Source: Gammaproteobacteria bacterium (GTDB taxonomy: Bacteria > Pseudomonadota > Gammaproteobacteria > DRLM01). Taken from it: a stretch of DNA of 46,051 nucleotides. Each line of letters opens with the position of its first letter. Position 1 is the first letter of the stretch. The notes beneath the pieces were generated by a model. That model saw only the letters and a program-made list of their open reading frames with translations. It searched no databases and had not been told where the DNA came from. The stretch spans positions 1-46,051 of the forward strand of contig JAHFRV010000023.1 of assembly GCA_023266095.1 (NCBI GenBank), given 5' to 3'. This document shows positions 36,435-44,736 of the stretch, piece after piece. The position numbers were made by a program, and so were the translations under genes.

Positions 36435-38303
36435 TCAGTCCAGGCGTGACGGAATGCCGTCTACATGGTGTTGCAGCCATTGCTCCAGCATGACCATCAC
36501 CCAAATCATCACGCCGTAATAATTGGCGTGGTCGCGGCGCCCTTGGTCGAGCAGAATGTCTAGATAACGGGGATTGATATAGTGCCGCTTGCGCAGGCTT
36601 TGTAGGCTGTCGCCGACCAACTCGCGCAGTGGTGCATGCTGGTTCAGCCACAGACCGAAAGGCAGGCCAAAACCATGTTTGGATTTTTTGATGATCTCTG
36701 GCGGCAGAAAATCTTTGAGGCTGTCCTTGAAAAAATAACGCAGGTGATAACCTTTTATCATCAGGTCGTCGGGTATCCTGCCGGAAAATTCCACCATCGC
36801 GTCGTCGAGCAACGGGTAAGCCACAGCCACGCCGGCCATCTCGCAGGCGCGGTTCACTTTGCGCAGGTCATTGTCGGCCAGCGTGGTTTTCAGGTCGAGG
36901 TGCAGCATGCGATGCAATGCGGCATTACCTTGGGTCCGCTGATAGACCTCGCGCAGGTTTTCCATGGGTTCGGCGAGATCGAGCTGCTTTAAAAATGCCT
37001 CCTGCAAGATTTCCTGCAAGGGAGTGCGATGCAGAAAGTTGTAGCTTTCCAAGCGATCGGGCAACGGCACCTTGGCCTGGCTGATATAACTTTGCAGCTT
37101 GCGCAGCGGCGGCAGATGTTGCGCGCCGGGAAAACCAAACGCCAGCGGTTCGATCACGGCTTGGCGCAGCGCCGCCGGCAAAGTGTGATAGAGATCAAAG
37201 GTCTTTTGTTTCACGTAGCGGACGTTGCCGCCGAATAGCTCGTCGCCGCCGTCGCCGGCGATCATCAGATCGACGCCGTCTGCCTTGGCCATTTTCGCGC
37301 AGTAATAGCTGGGCACCGCCGAGGCATTGCCGAACGGCTCATCATAGGCACGGGCGATGAGCGGAATGGCGTCCACCACGTCCTGCGGCGTCACATAATA
37401 AGTGTGATGACGGGTGCCGAAATGTTTGACGGCGATGTCGGCGTAATGCGATTCGTCATAACCTTCGGCCGCGAAGCCAATCGAATAGGTGTCGGCGTGC
37501 GTGCCGGTCACTTCGGTGACGATGCCCGCCAACGTGGAGCTGTCGGTGCCGCCGCTTAAAAAATTGCCCAGTTTGGCGTGGGGCTGGGCCAAGGCCCGCC
37601 GTGCGGTTTGCCGTAGCAGGCCGCGAAATTCCTCGGCGAGTTCACGTTGCGACTCGCCGCTGTCGTCTTGATAACGCATCCGCCAATAAAAATGTTTTGA
37701 CCAGCAGCCGTTGGCGAACAGCAGGTATTGGCCGGGCAAAAGTTTTTCCACGTTTTGGTAAATGGTGCGCGGACTGGGGATCATATGAAAATACAAATAG
37801 TCGTAGACCGATTGGGGATCAATCTGGCGGGCGACCGCCGGGTGGGCAGTGACGCTGTCGGTGGTGGCGCCAAACACGACGCCGCTGTCGCTGGGTGCGA
37901 AACACAGCGGGCGGATACCCAGCCGGTCGACGGCCAGCAGCGCCCGCTGGGCGGCGAGATCGAAAATCGCCACGCTGAACGCACCGCGCAGCTCAGTGAG
38001 GCAAGCGGGACCTAACCGACGATAACTTTCCGCCAGGGCCGCCGCCGTGCCCTGTCGGCCGGCGATGTCCTGTAATGCGGCCGTATTAAAGTAGGCCGCC
38101 CCCTGGCACGCTATCCATAGGGTTTCGTTTTGATAAAGTGTACCGCCCTCGCCGCGGGGAGCGGCTATCGCCAAGGCACAGTCCGCGGCGGTCCGACAGA
38201 TACTCTCCCCGGTTAACGACGTATGAAGTGTTCGGGCCATGGCCGCGATCCGCTCGGCCGGAGATGCCGTGGGACTGGCGAACCAGCCGCATATGCCGCT
38301 CAT
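36435..38303 (-). CDS. Asparagine-synthase family protein lacking the N-terminal Cys nucleophile
   Basis: The 622-residue protein is AsnB-like throughout, but it begins MSGICGWF: residue 2 is Ser where class II glutaminases need Cys, and the only nearby Cys is residue 5. The glutamine-site motifs of normal members (RGPD, RLSIID, NGEIYN) are also missing; the last reads QGAAYFN. The synthetase domain is well kept, with FLSGGTDSSTL and IAGDGGDELFGG. It may therefore use free ammonia or another amine, or serve as an ATP-dependent ligase. ATG 38303 is preferred to 38309 because an AGG lies at the right distance; with either start Cys is not residue 2. It is the only minus-strand gene after 15.4 kb. 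Confidence 0.85.
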   Translation of the reverse strand: MSGICGWFASPTASPAERIAAMARTLHTSLTGESICRTAADCALAIAAPRGEGGTLYQNETLWIACQGAAYFNTAALQDIAGRQGTAAALAESYRRLGPACLTELRGAFSVAIFDLAAQRALLAVDRLGIRPLCFAPSDSGVVFGATTDSVTAHPAVARQIDPQSVYDYLYFHMIPSPRTIYQNVEKLLPGQYLLFANGCWSKHFYWRMRYQDDSGESQRELAEEFRGLLRQTARRALAQPHAKLGNFLSGGTDSSTLAGIVTEVTGTHADTYSIGFAAEGYDESHYADIAVKHFGTRHHTYYVTPQDVVDAIPLIARAYDEPFGNASAVPSYYCAKMAKADGVDLMIAGDGGDELFGGNVRYVKQKTFDLYHTLPAALRQAVIEPLAFGFPGAQHLPPLRKLQSYISQAKVPLPDRLESYNFLHRTPLQEILQEAFLKQLDLAEPMENLREVYQRTQGNAALHRMLHLDLKTTLADNDLRKVNRACEMAGVAVAYPLLDDAMVEFSGRIPDDLMIKGYHLRYFFKDSLKDFLPPEIIKKSKHGFGLPFGLWLNQHAPLRELVGDSLQSLRKRHYINPRYLDILLDQGRRDHANYYGVMIWVMVMLEQWLQHHVDGIPSRLD

Positions 38304-38443
38304 AATCATTTACCTGTTGCGTAAGATTGCACACCTGTGTGCCGGCTGGCTCGGACAGGGATGGCTAGTATAACGGATTAAGCAGGGCGGAGCCTTAATA
38401 AATGCCCTATAATGAGCTGGTTATAACATGATGAGATTAAGTT
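38304..38443. promoter_or_regulatory. Divergent promoter region with a consensus -10 for the sulfotransferase
   Basis: This 140-base region separates divergent genes. TATAAT at 38408-38413 is a consensus -10 oriented toward the sulfotransferase, but the corresponding -35 position (about 38385) is GC-rich and unlike TTGACA. It would give a leader of about 25 bases. The promoter for the minus-strand gene is not obvious. Confidence 0.4.
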
Positions 38444-39376
38444 GTGAGTGAGTTGGGCGAGAAGGCGGCGAAGACTTTGCGCCACTATAGTGGCGAGTTG
38501 CGGCAGGCGTTGCGCGGATTGCGTTGGAGCATCACTCCGGTGCCGATATCGCGGCCAGTGTTCATAGTGGGATGCAGCCGGGCCGGAACCACGCTGGTCT
38601 ATAAAACTTTCTCGGAGGCGGAAGATCTCGGTTCATTACAGAAAGAGACCCACGATTTCTGGAGTGAGCTGCACCCGCTGGCGGAACAGCAGTGGCGTAG
38701 CCATGAACTGACCGCGCAGCAGGCGAGCCAGCATGACCGCGATACAGTGGCGCGTTATTTTTATCTGCACACCGGCCGGCGTCGTTTCGTCGATAAGAAC
38801 AATCAGAATGGTTTGTGCGTTCCCTATTTGTATGCCTTGTTTCCCGACGCCCATTTCGTTTACGTCAAGCGTGCGCCGGGTGACAACATCAATTCCTTGA
38901 TCGAGGGTTGGCGCAGACCCGATGAATTCGCCACCTGGTCGGACACCTTGCCGGCCAGCGTGGCGGTGGAAGGCGGTGCGGCCGACCGCTGGTGTTTTTT
39001 TCTGCCGCCGGGCTGGCGCGATTATCTCAATGCCTCGCTAGAGGAAGTCGGCGCGCTGCAGTATCGCAGCATGAACGAGGCTTTAGTGGCTTGCCGCACG
39101 TTGATACCGCCGCAACAATGGACCGAGATTTTCTACGAGGACCTGCTGCGCGATCCGGTGGCCGGGTTCCGGCGCGCCTTCACTGAAGCGGGCGTGGCTT
39201 TTTCCGCGCCGCTCCAACGTCATTGCGCCGAGGTGCTCGCCAAACCCTACAACGCCTTTTCGGAAATACGTCTCGACAAATGGCGTGACGGCCGCAATCG
39301 CGAACGCATCGAGCGGGTGCTGCCGTCGGTGGCGGATGTGGTGCGCGCCATGGGTTATTCGTCCAGCGGGACGTGA
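38444..39376 (+). CDS. Sulfotransferase family protein
   Basis: The 310-residue protein has the PAPS-binding 5' loop FIVGCSRAGTTLVYKTF (about 40-56) and a 3'-phosphate-binding-like segment FPDAHFVYVKRAPGDNINSLI (written in part: KRAPGDNINS). Both are typical of Sulfotransfer_3-type enzymes. It would transfer sulfate from PAPS to a hydroxyl of the polysaccharide in the cytoplasm. The start is GTG 38444, and the stop overlaps the next ATG by one base (TGATG). Placement among glycosyltransferases supports EPS sulfation. No PAPS-synthesis genes are seen nearby. Confidence 0.83.
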   Translation: MSELGEKAAKTLRHYSGELRQALRGLRWSITPVPISRPVFIVGCSRAGTTLVYKTFSEAEDLGSLQKETHDFWSELHPLAEQQWRSHELTAQQASQHDRDTVARYFYLHTGRRRFVDKNNQNGLCVPYLYALFPDAHFVYVKRAPGDNINSLIEGWRRPDEFATWSDTLPASVAVEGGAADRWCFFLPPGWRDYLNASLEEVGALQYRSMNEALVACRTLIPPQQWTEIFYEDLLRDPVAGFRRAFTEAGVAFSAPLQRHCAEVLAKPYNAFSEIRLDKWRDGRNRERIERVLPSVADVVRAMGYSSSGT

Positions 39377-40620
39377 TGAGTGCTGCCACGCTCATGACTG
39401 GGTTTGCACTCCTGTTGATGTGGTTGCTGGCGAGCGGTACGCTGCTCGCGGCCTATCATCGGCGGCTATTGCTGGCCTGGTGGCACGAGCCGGTATTGCG
39501 GCGACCGGTGTTGATATTCGAGAGCGACGATTGGGGTCCCGGCGATGATGTTCACGCGCGGGCCTTGCACAATTTGGCCGATGTATTGGCCGCCTATCGC
39601 GATAGCGACGGCCGGCATCCGGTTGCGACCTTGGGAATCGTGTTGGCGCTGGCCGACACCGCACGCATCCGCGAAACCGAGATTAACGCCTATTTCCGCA
39701 GGAGTCTGGCCGAGTATACGTCGGTGTTGGCGGCCATGCTAACAGGCGTCGAGCGCGGCGTGTTCGCGCTGCAGTTACATGGGCTCGAACATTATTGGGC
39801 GCCGTCTTTGTTAGCCTTGGCAAAATGCGATTCGCAACTTAAAGATTGGCTCACTACACCGGGTTTGCCGCGTACCGAAATGCTGCCGCCGGCGTTGCAA
39901 AGCCGATGGATAGACGCGGTGAGCTTGCCTTCGCGGCCATTATCCGATGATGAAATCGAGGCGGCGGTAAGCGAGGAAGTGGCCGCGTTCCGCGCGATTT
40001 TCCACGTCACACCGACGGTGGTGGTGCCCCCCACCTTTGTCTGGACGCCGGCAGTGGAACGCGCGTGGGCGCGGCATGGAATCCGTTATCTGGTGACGCC
40101 GGGACGGCGTTACGGTGCGCGCGATGGGCACGGACGGCCGGTGGCGGAGGGTGCCCTTGTCAACGGTGGCCACGGCGAGGCAGGCATGATGTATCTGGTG
40201 CGTGATGATTACTTTGAGCCCGCGCGCGGCCATACCGCCGCGCGCGGTTTACAGGCCTTGCAAATGAAGACCCGCCTCGGTCGACCGGCTTTATTGGAAA
40301 TGCACCGCTTTAACTTCATCGACGAGCCGGCCGTCGCCGAGCATGCCAGTGACGAGATACGGGCCTTGCTCGACGCTGCGCTGGCCGCGTATCCCGCCGT
40401 GGCTTTTCTCAGCAGTGAAGCATTGGGCCGGTGTTTGGAGAAGCGCGATCCATTGTGGGTGGAACAGGACCACCACCGCCGGCTGGGTATGTGGGCAGCG
40501 CGCGTGCGTGCCCATCATGGGTTGTGGCGCTGGTCGCGTTTGACCGGTTTGGGTTTGGCGGTGTGGGTGTTGTGGATATTTTGCGCGCGTGGTCAGGACG
40601 GAGCGGGGGGGAAGTCATGA
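39376..40620 (+). CDS. Membrane-anchored polysaccharide deacetylase-like protein
   Basis: The 414-residue protein has one N-terminal membrane helix (about 5-27) and possibly another at the C-terminus (GLAVWVLWIFCA). The body resembles a divergent NodB-type barrel: FESDDWGP places Asp51-Asp52 where the catalytic and metal Asp pair would be, and LHGLEHYW (His135, His139) could be the metal His pair. Later VVVPPTFVWTP and LEMHRFNFI resemble the remaining motifs of distant carbohydrate esterases. It could deacetylate the polymer in the periplasm, complementing the canonical deacetylase at 23087. The assignment rests on motif spacing and the family is not certain. It overlaps the GT2 gene by 4 bases. 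Confidence 0.6.
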   Translation: MSAATLMTGFALLLMWLLASGTLLAAYHRRLLLAWWHEPVLRRPVLIFESDDWGPGDDVHARALHNLADVLAAYRDSDGRHPVATLGIVLALADTARIRETEINAYFRRSLAEYTSVLAAMLTGVERGVFALQLHGLEHYWAPSLLALAKCDSQLKDWLTTPGLPRTEMLPPALQSRWIDAVSLPSRPLSDDEIEAAVSEEVAAFRAIFHVTPTVVVPPTFVWTPAVERAWARHGIRYLVTPGRRYGARDGHGRPVAEGALVNGGHGEAGMMYLVRDDYFEPARGHTAARGLQALQMKTRLGRPALLEMHRFNFIDEPAVAEHASDEIRALLDAALAAYPAVAFLSSEALGRCLEKRDPLWVEQDHHRRLGMWAARVRAHHGLWRWSRLTGLGLAVWVLWIFCARGQDGAGGKS

Positions 40621-41543
40621 GTCGAGCGGCGCCGCGTTTTTCAGTCATCATCGCCGTGTACAACGGCGCGGCGACGTTGGCGCGCGCCATCGATTCGGTG
40701 TTGAATCAAACTTATCCGCCGCATGAATTGATCGTGGTGGATGACGGTTCGAGCGACGGCACAGCTCAGGTGGTGCGTGCTTATGGAGCACCTGTGCGTT
40801 ATATACATCAAGCCAACGCCGGAGTGGCCGCGGCGCGTAATGCCGGCGCGCAAGCGGCCAGCGGAGATTGGCTGGCGTTTCTCGACGCGGACGATTGGTA
40901 TTATCCGGAGCGTCTGCGTTGCCATGCGGAATGGTTGCAGGAAGACGGCGAATTCGATTTTTTGACCGGCGATTATGACTATGTGACCCCCGCCGGCGGC
41001 CGCATTTCCGGTTCGATGGAGGCCCATGAATCCGGCCGGCGTTTGTTGGCTGGCGGTGCCGTCAGAACGGTAATGACGGCGGATGATCTTGAGCCATTCG
41101 TGGCCGACCATTTTGGCGACACCCACACGTTGAGCGTGCCGCGGCGGACATTTCTGGAGCTGGGCGGTTATCCCGCCGGCTACAAAGTATGTGAAGATGT
41201 GTTCTTGCTGACTAAGTTGTGCGCGGCCAGCCGCCGCATTGGTGTGGTGTGTCTGCCGCTGGCGGCCTATGTCATTCATGAAGGCAGCGCCACCCGCAAA
41301 GATCCCTTGGCGGCGCAGGTCGAGAACGTCCGTACCCTGGTGGCGCTCAACACGGCGTCATCACATTTTTCGTCTCCGGTCAGACGTGGCGTACGTCGGC
41401 GTCTGCGCACGGCGCGGCAGAATCTGGGCTATGCGTTGGTACGTAAGGGCCGGCGCGCGGCGGCGTTGCGCGCGGTGGCGCCCACTCTGGTTGAAAGCCC
41501 CGGATTCAAGGGTTGGCGCGATATGTTGTCGATGTTGGTATAG
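40617..41543 (+). CDS. GT2-family glycosyltransferase
   Basis: The 308-residue protein is a GT-A family 2 enzyme: FSVIIAVYNGAATL at the N-terminus, VVDDGSSDGT, NAGVAAARNAGAQ and the metal-binding DADDWYYPERL (about 98-108). A later EDVFLLTKL is in the position of the catalytic ED motif. It transfers a sugar from a nucleotide donor. The open frame extends far upstream, but ATG 40617 has a very strong GAGCGGGGGGGA ribosome binding site and overlaps the upstream stop by 4 bases, so I use it. Confidence 0.88.
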   Translation: MSRAAPRFSVIIAVYNGAATLARAIDSVLNQTYPPHELIVVDDGSSDGTAQVVRAYGAPVRYIHQANAGVAAARNAGAQAASGDWLAFLDADDWYYPERLRCHAEWLQEDGEFDFLTGDYDYVTPAGGRISGSMEAHESGRRLLAGGAVRTVMTADDLEPFVADHFGDTHTLSVPRRTFLELGGYPAGYKVCEDVFLLTKLCAASRRIGVVCLPLAAYVIHEGSATRKDPLAAQVENVRTLVALNTASSHFSSPVRRGVRRRLRTARQNLGYALVRKGRRAAALRAVAPTLVESPGFKGWRDMLSMLV

Positions 41544-41556
41544 GCATTACTACAAA

Positions 41557-42708
41557 ATGAAGTTGCTGGTTATCACTGAACTTTTTCTTCCCACTATGGG
41601 CGGCACCGCAGTATGGGCCGCCGAGGTCTACCGGCGTCTGGGCGGTAAGGAAATTCACATCGTCACCGCCGATGTGCCGGGCGCCGCCGCCGTCGATGCG
41701 GTGCATCCCAACACTGTGCATCGGGTCGGTTTACGCCGCGTGCCGTGGCTCAGGCCGGAATCGCTGGCGATGTACGTGCGTTTGTTTTCCAAGTCGTTGG
41801 GGTTGGCGCTGACGCACCGTTTCGACGCCATCCACGCTTTCCGCGCCTTGCCCGAGGGGCTGGTGGCCTGGTTGGTGGCGCGGCTCATGTTCCGCCCCGT
41901 GGTGATTTACGCCCACGGCGAGGAACTCACCACCTGGGGCAAGGGTGGGAAATACCAGGCCATGCGGTTTGCCCTGCGCCATGCCGACAACGTGATTGCC
42001 AACAGTGACTTCACCCGCCAGGAATTACTGAACATGGGCGTGCAGGATGAACGAATCCTGCTGATCAATCCGGGGGTGGATGTGACGCGCTTCCGGCCCG
42101 GCCTGCCTTGCGACGATCTCAAACGGCACATCGGTCTGGACCCCGCCGAAAAGCTCATTCTCTCGGTGGGCCGTCTTTCCCGCCGCAAGGGTTTCGATAT
42201 GGTGATCCGCAGCCTGCCGGATTTCATCAACCAAGGTATCGCGGTACGCTATGTGCTGATTGGTCTCGGTGAGGATCAAAATTATTTAAGCGATTTGTCT
42301 CGGCAACTGGGCGTCGCCGATCGCGTCCATCTACTCGGCCATGTGAACCTGGATGATCTGCCCCGCTGGTACAATGCCTGCGACGTATTCGCCATGCCGA
42401 ATCGTGCTATTAATGGCGATACCGAGGGTTTTGGTATGGTTTTTCTGGAGGCCGCCGCCTGCGGCAAGCCGGTCTTGGCCGGTAATGCGGGGGGTACCGC
42501 CGCCGCCGTGCTGGAAGGGGTGACGGGGATGCGGGTAGATGGCGAGCAAGCGGGAGAAATTTTTTCGGCGCTAGTGTGTTTGCTTGGCGAAGCCGGGTTT
42601 GTTATGGGGCACAGGGGTTATCGCCGAGCGCAAGAATTGTTTACGTGGGATCAGGTGGCGGCCAAGACACGCAGTCTGCCACGGCTCACTGTTGCAGAGG
42701 AACCATGA
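41557..42708 (+). CDS. GT4-family glycosyltransferase
   Basis: The 383-residue GT-B protein begins MKLLVITELFLPTMGGTAVWA and contains YAHGEELTTWG, VIANSDFTRQEL, NPGVDVTRFRP, LSVGRLSRRKGFDMV and EGFGMVFLEAAACGKPV, the complete set of GT4 donor-side motifs. It follows the GT2 gene by 13 bases. The open frame runs back into the GT2 gene, but ATG 41557 matches the family N-terminus exactly. Donor and acceptor are unknown. Confidence 0.88.
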   Translation: MKLLVITELFLPTMGGTAVWAAEVYRRLGGKEIHIVTADVPGAAAVDAVHPNTVHRVGLRRVPWLRPESLAMYVRLFSKSLGLALTHRFDAIHAFRALPEGLVAWLVARLMFRPVVIYAHGEELTTWGKGGKYQAMRFALRHADNVIANSDFTRQELLNMGVQDERILLINPGVDVTRFRPGLPCDDLKRHIGLDPAEKLILSVGRLSRRKGFDMVIRSLPDFINQGIAVRYVLIGLGEDQNYLSDLSRQLGVADRVHLLGHVNLDDLPRWYNACDVFAMPNRAINGDTEGFGMVFLEAAACGKPVLAGNAGGTAAAVLEGVTGMRVDGEQAGEIFSALVCLLGEAGFVMGHRGYRRAQELFTWDQVAAKTRSLPRLTVAEEP

Positions 42709-42709
42709 A

Positions 42710-43498
42710 ATGTCTCGACATTGGTTAAGTATTTTATTGCTACTGTTTTCGATGCACGCGCAGGGCGAGTTATTGCCTTTCATGCCTAGTCCCTCGGAAC
42801 TGGCCCTTTTGCCGGATTATTGTAAAGCCAGATTTACCGAACAGCATAGCCCCGAATATCAGGCGTGGGCGGAACGTGTGGGCCCTAAATTTTTAAGTAT
42901 TCATCACTACTGCGCTGGCTTAAACTACATAAATCGTTATCAGCGGTTGGTCAACGATGAGAAAAGAGCCTATTACTTAAGCCGGGCCGTTCCTGAGATC
43001 GACTATGTAGCCCAGGCTATGCCCGCGGGTTTTCTGTTGGCGGGAGAGATTTATCTCAATCGCGGCATCGCCTATCGGCTTATGCGCAACGATGCCGCCG
43101 CCGCCCGTGATTTCGCTAAGGCTATCGAGCATGATCCGAACCAGGTGCGCGCCTACGTTTACCTAAGCGAGTTCCACGCGCGCACGGGCAAGAAAGCCCA
43201 GGCCTTAGAACTGGTGAGCCTCGCTCTTCAACGTGTGCCGGGCAATAAGGCTTTGCAGCGAAAGTATCTGGAGCTCGGCGGTAAGGAACCGTTTCCGGTC
43301 GGTGAGTCTACTCAGGTTGCGCCGGTCAGCGCGGTACAGGGCGAGGCGTCGCCGGCGCAGGTAGAGGGGTCCGAGGCCAGCGCGCCCGCCGCGCCGGCCA
43401 AGACGACCAGCGAAACGGAAAATCCGCCGGTTGATGCGGAAGCCAATCGGCCGGCCATCGGGGTTCCGGGCAATCCATATTGCCGATTCTGTCCGTGA
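42710..43498 (+). CDS. Secreted TPR-type protein with a C-terminal CxxC tail
   Basis: The 262-residue protein has a signal peptide (1-19, cut after HAQG) and a helical region with at least two TPR-like repeats (about 120-190: LNRGIAYRLMRNDAAAARDF, then AYVYLSEFHARTGKKAQALEL). A low-complexity Ala/Pro/Glu tail (about 205-245) follows, and the last residues are NPYCRFCP. The upstream gene stops one base before this ATG, and GCAGAGG provides the ribosome binding site; longer starts in the frame lie inside the glycosyltransferase gene. TPR proteins in EPS loci often scaffold export or polymerisation in the periplasm. I do not recognise the specific family. Its base composition looks less GC-rich than the genes before it. 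Confidence 0.7.
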   Translation: MSRHWLSILLLLFSMHAQGELLPFMPSPSELALLPDYCKARFTEQHSPEYQAWAERVGPKFLSIHHYCAGLNYINRYQRLVNDEKRAYYLSRAVPEIDYVAQAMPAGFLLAGEIYLNRGIAYRLMRNDAAAARDFAKAIEHDPNQVRAYVYLSEFHARTGKKAQALELVSLALQRVPGNKALQRKYLELGGKEPFPVGESTQVAPVSAVQGEASPAQVEGSEASAPAAPAKTTSETENPPVDAEANRPAIGVPGNPYCRFCP

Positions 43499-43786
43499 AA
43501 TAAGGATGGTGTCCTGGAATTGGCCCTGTTAGAACCCGATGCGGTTGTCGCTTGCTCGCGGGCATCTAGACGCTTTATTAACCCTAAGGGAACGCCCCCT
43601 TTCTCCCGGCGACGGCAGGCGAAGCTGAGAGGACTGGTATTTTCATTTTCGCCCGTTTTTAAGCCGATAATAAGCGATTTAACAATGGCGACGTGGTGAT
43701 TTTCCAAGCTAACCAAGTCAAGCACGGTAAATAATGATTAGGGCCAACCATTAATTGCTCGTAATCACAATTTTCATGGGGCGGTT
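43499..43786. other. Intergenic region before the FkbM methyltransferase
   Basis: These 288 bases have no supported gene. A short AAGGG/CCCTT inverted repeat followed by a few Ts lies at 43586-43602 and could end the preceding transcript weakly. The last 100 bases are AT-rich, as expected of a promoter region, but no clear -35/-10 pair is seen. GGGGCGG just before 43787 is the ribosome binding site. Confidence 0.3.
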
Positions 43787-44683
43787 ATGTCTGACTTTCT
43801 CAAACGGCAGGCCATCAGCGTCGGGGCCCTGTATCTGCGCTATAGTCCTTGGCTGCGAGGACGCTACCGGATCAGCGCGATCCTCTTGCCCTGGTTGCGT
43901 CGTCTTGGGCCGAGTATGGGCAAGCGGATGATACGGACACGTTATCGTTTCCGCTTTCATGCCGATCTTGCCGATTGGCTGGGGCAGTATGTCTACCTCA
44001 ACGGTGTCTATGAACCGCCGACCGCTGCTGTGTTCGCTGCGCTGATCAAACCCGGCGACTGTGTATTGGATGTCGGGGCGAATGTCGGCTTTTTCAGCCT
44101 GCTCTGCGCACGCTTGACCGGCAGCGACGGGCGGGTGATCGCCTTCGAACCCATTCCGTCGGTACGGGCCAACCTCATGACGAACATCGCGCTCAATGAC
44201 TTTCGCCACGTGTGGGTGATCCCTAAGGCCGTCTCGGATAGGGCGGCCACGCTCACCATCTATGAAGGCCCCGACGGGCACAAGGGCATCTCATCGCTGC
44301 GTCCGCTGGAATCGTCCAGTAATAAGCTGACAATCGAAGCCATTGCCCTGGATGATATCGCCGCGGATTTTAGCAAGGTGGCTTGCATCAAGATCGACGT
44401 TGAGGGTGCGGAGATGCTTGCGCTGCTGGGTATGGAGAAACTGGTCGCCAGAGATCGGCCTTACTTCATTATCGAGTTTACCGATGCCTATCTCAAAAGC
44501 TTCGGCCACACAGTCAGCCAGATGGCGGAATGGTTGCAGGCACGTGGCTACCAGCTGTACCGCATCGAGGAGGAAGGACTGTTACCTTTGATTCTGACTG
44601 TCTCCGGCCTTCCCGATCAATACAATGTGCTGGCCTGCCAGAGTGTGCCCGAGGCGTTGACGGCTCGTATCGTGCAGAAATGA
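43787..44683 (+). CDS. FkbM-family SAM-dependent methyltransferase
   Basis: The 298-residue protein has the SAM-binding motif I VLDVGANVGFFSL (93-105), motif II VIAFEPIPSVRANL, and a late CIKIDVEGAEMLALLG with IIEF, all typical of FkbM methyltransferases. Members O-methylate sugars or polyketides. In this position the likely target is a hydroxyl of an EPS sugar. It is preceded by its own noncoding region and followed 53 bases later by an asparagine-synthase-like gene. Confidence 0.87.
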   Translation: MSDFLKRQAISVGALYLRYSPWLRGRYRISAILLPWLRRLGPSMGKRMIRTRYRFRFHADLADWLGQYVYLNGVYEPPTAAVFAALIKPGDCVLDVGANVGFFSLLCARLTGSDGRVIAFEPIPSVRANLMTNIALNDFRHVWVIPKAVSDRAATLTIYEGPDGHKGISSLRPLESSSNKLTIEAIALDDIAADFSKVACIKIDVEGAEMLALLGMEKLVARDRPYFIIEFTDAYLKSFGHTVSQMAEWLQARGYQLYRIEEEGLLPLILTVSGLPDQYNVLACQSVPEALTARIVQK

Positions 44684-44736
44684 TCGAGGCTGTCGGTAAT
44701 GGCTGAGCGCGAAACCTACCCACGTTTGGAGACGGT

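Noticed and set aside
40431-40616. N-terminal extension of the GT2 gene into the upstream gene
   Set aside because: The frame is open, but the family N-terminus and a strong ribosome binding site place the start at 40617.
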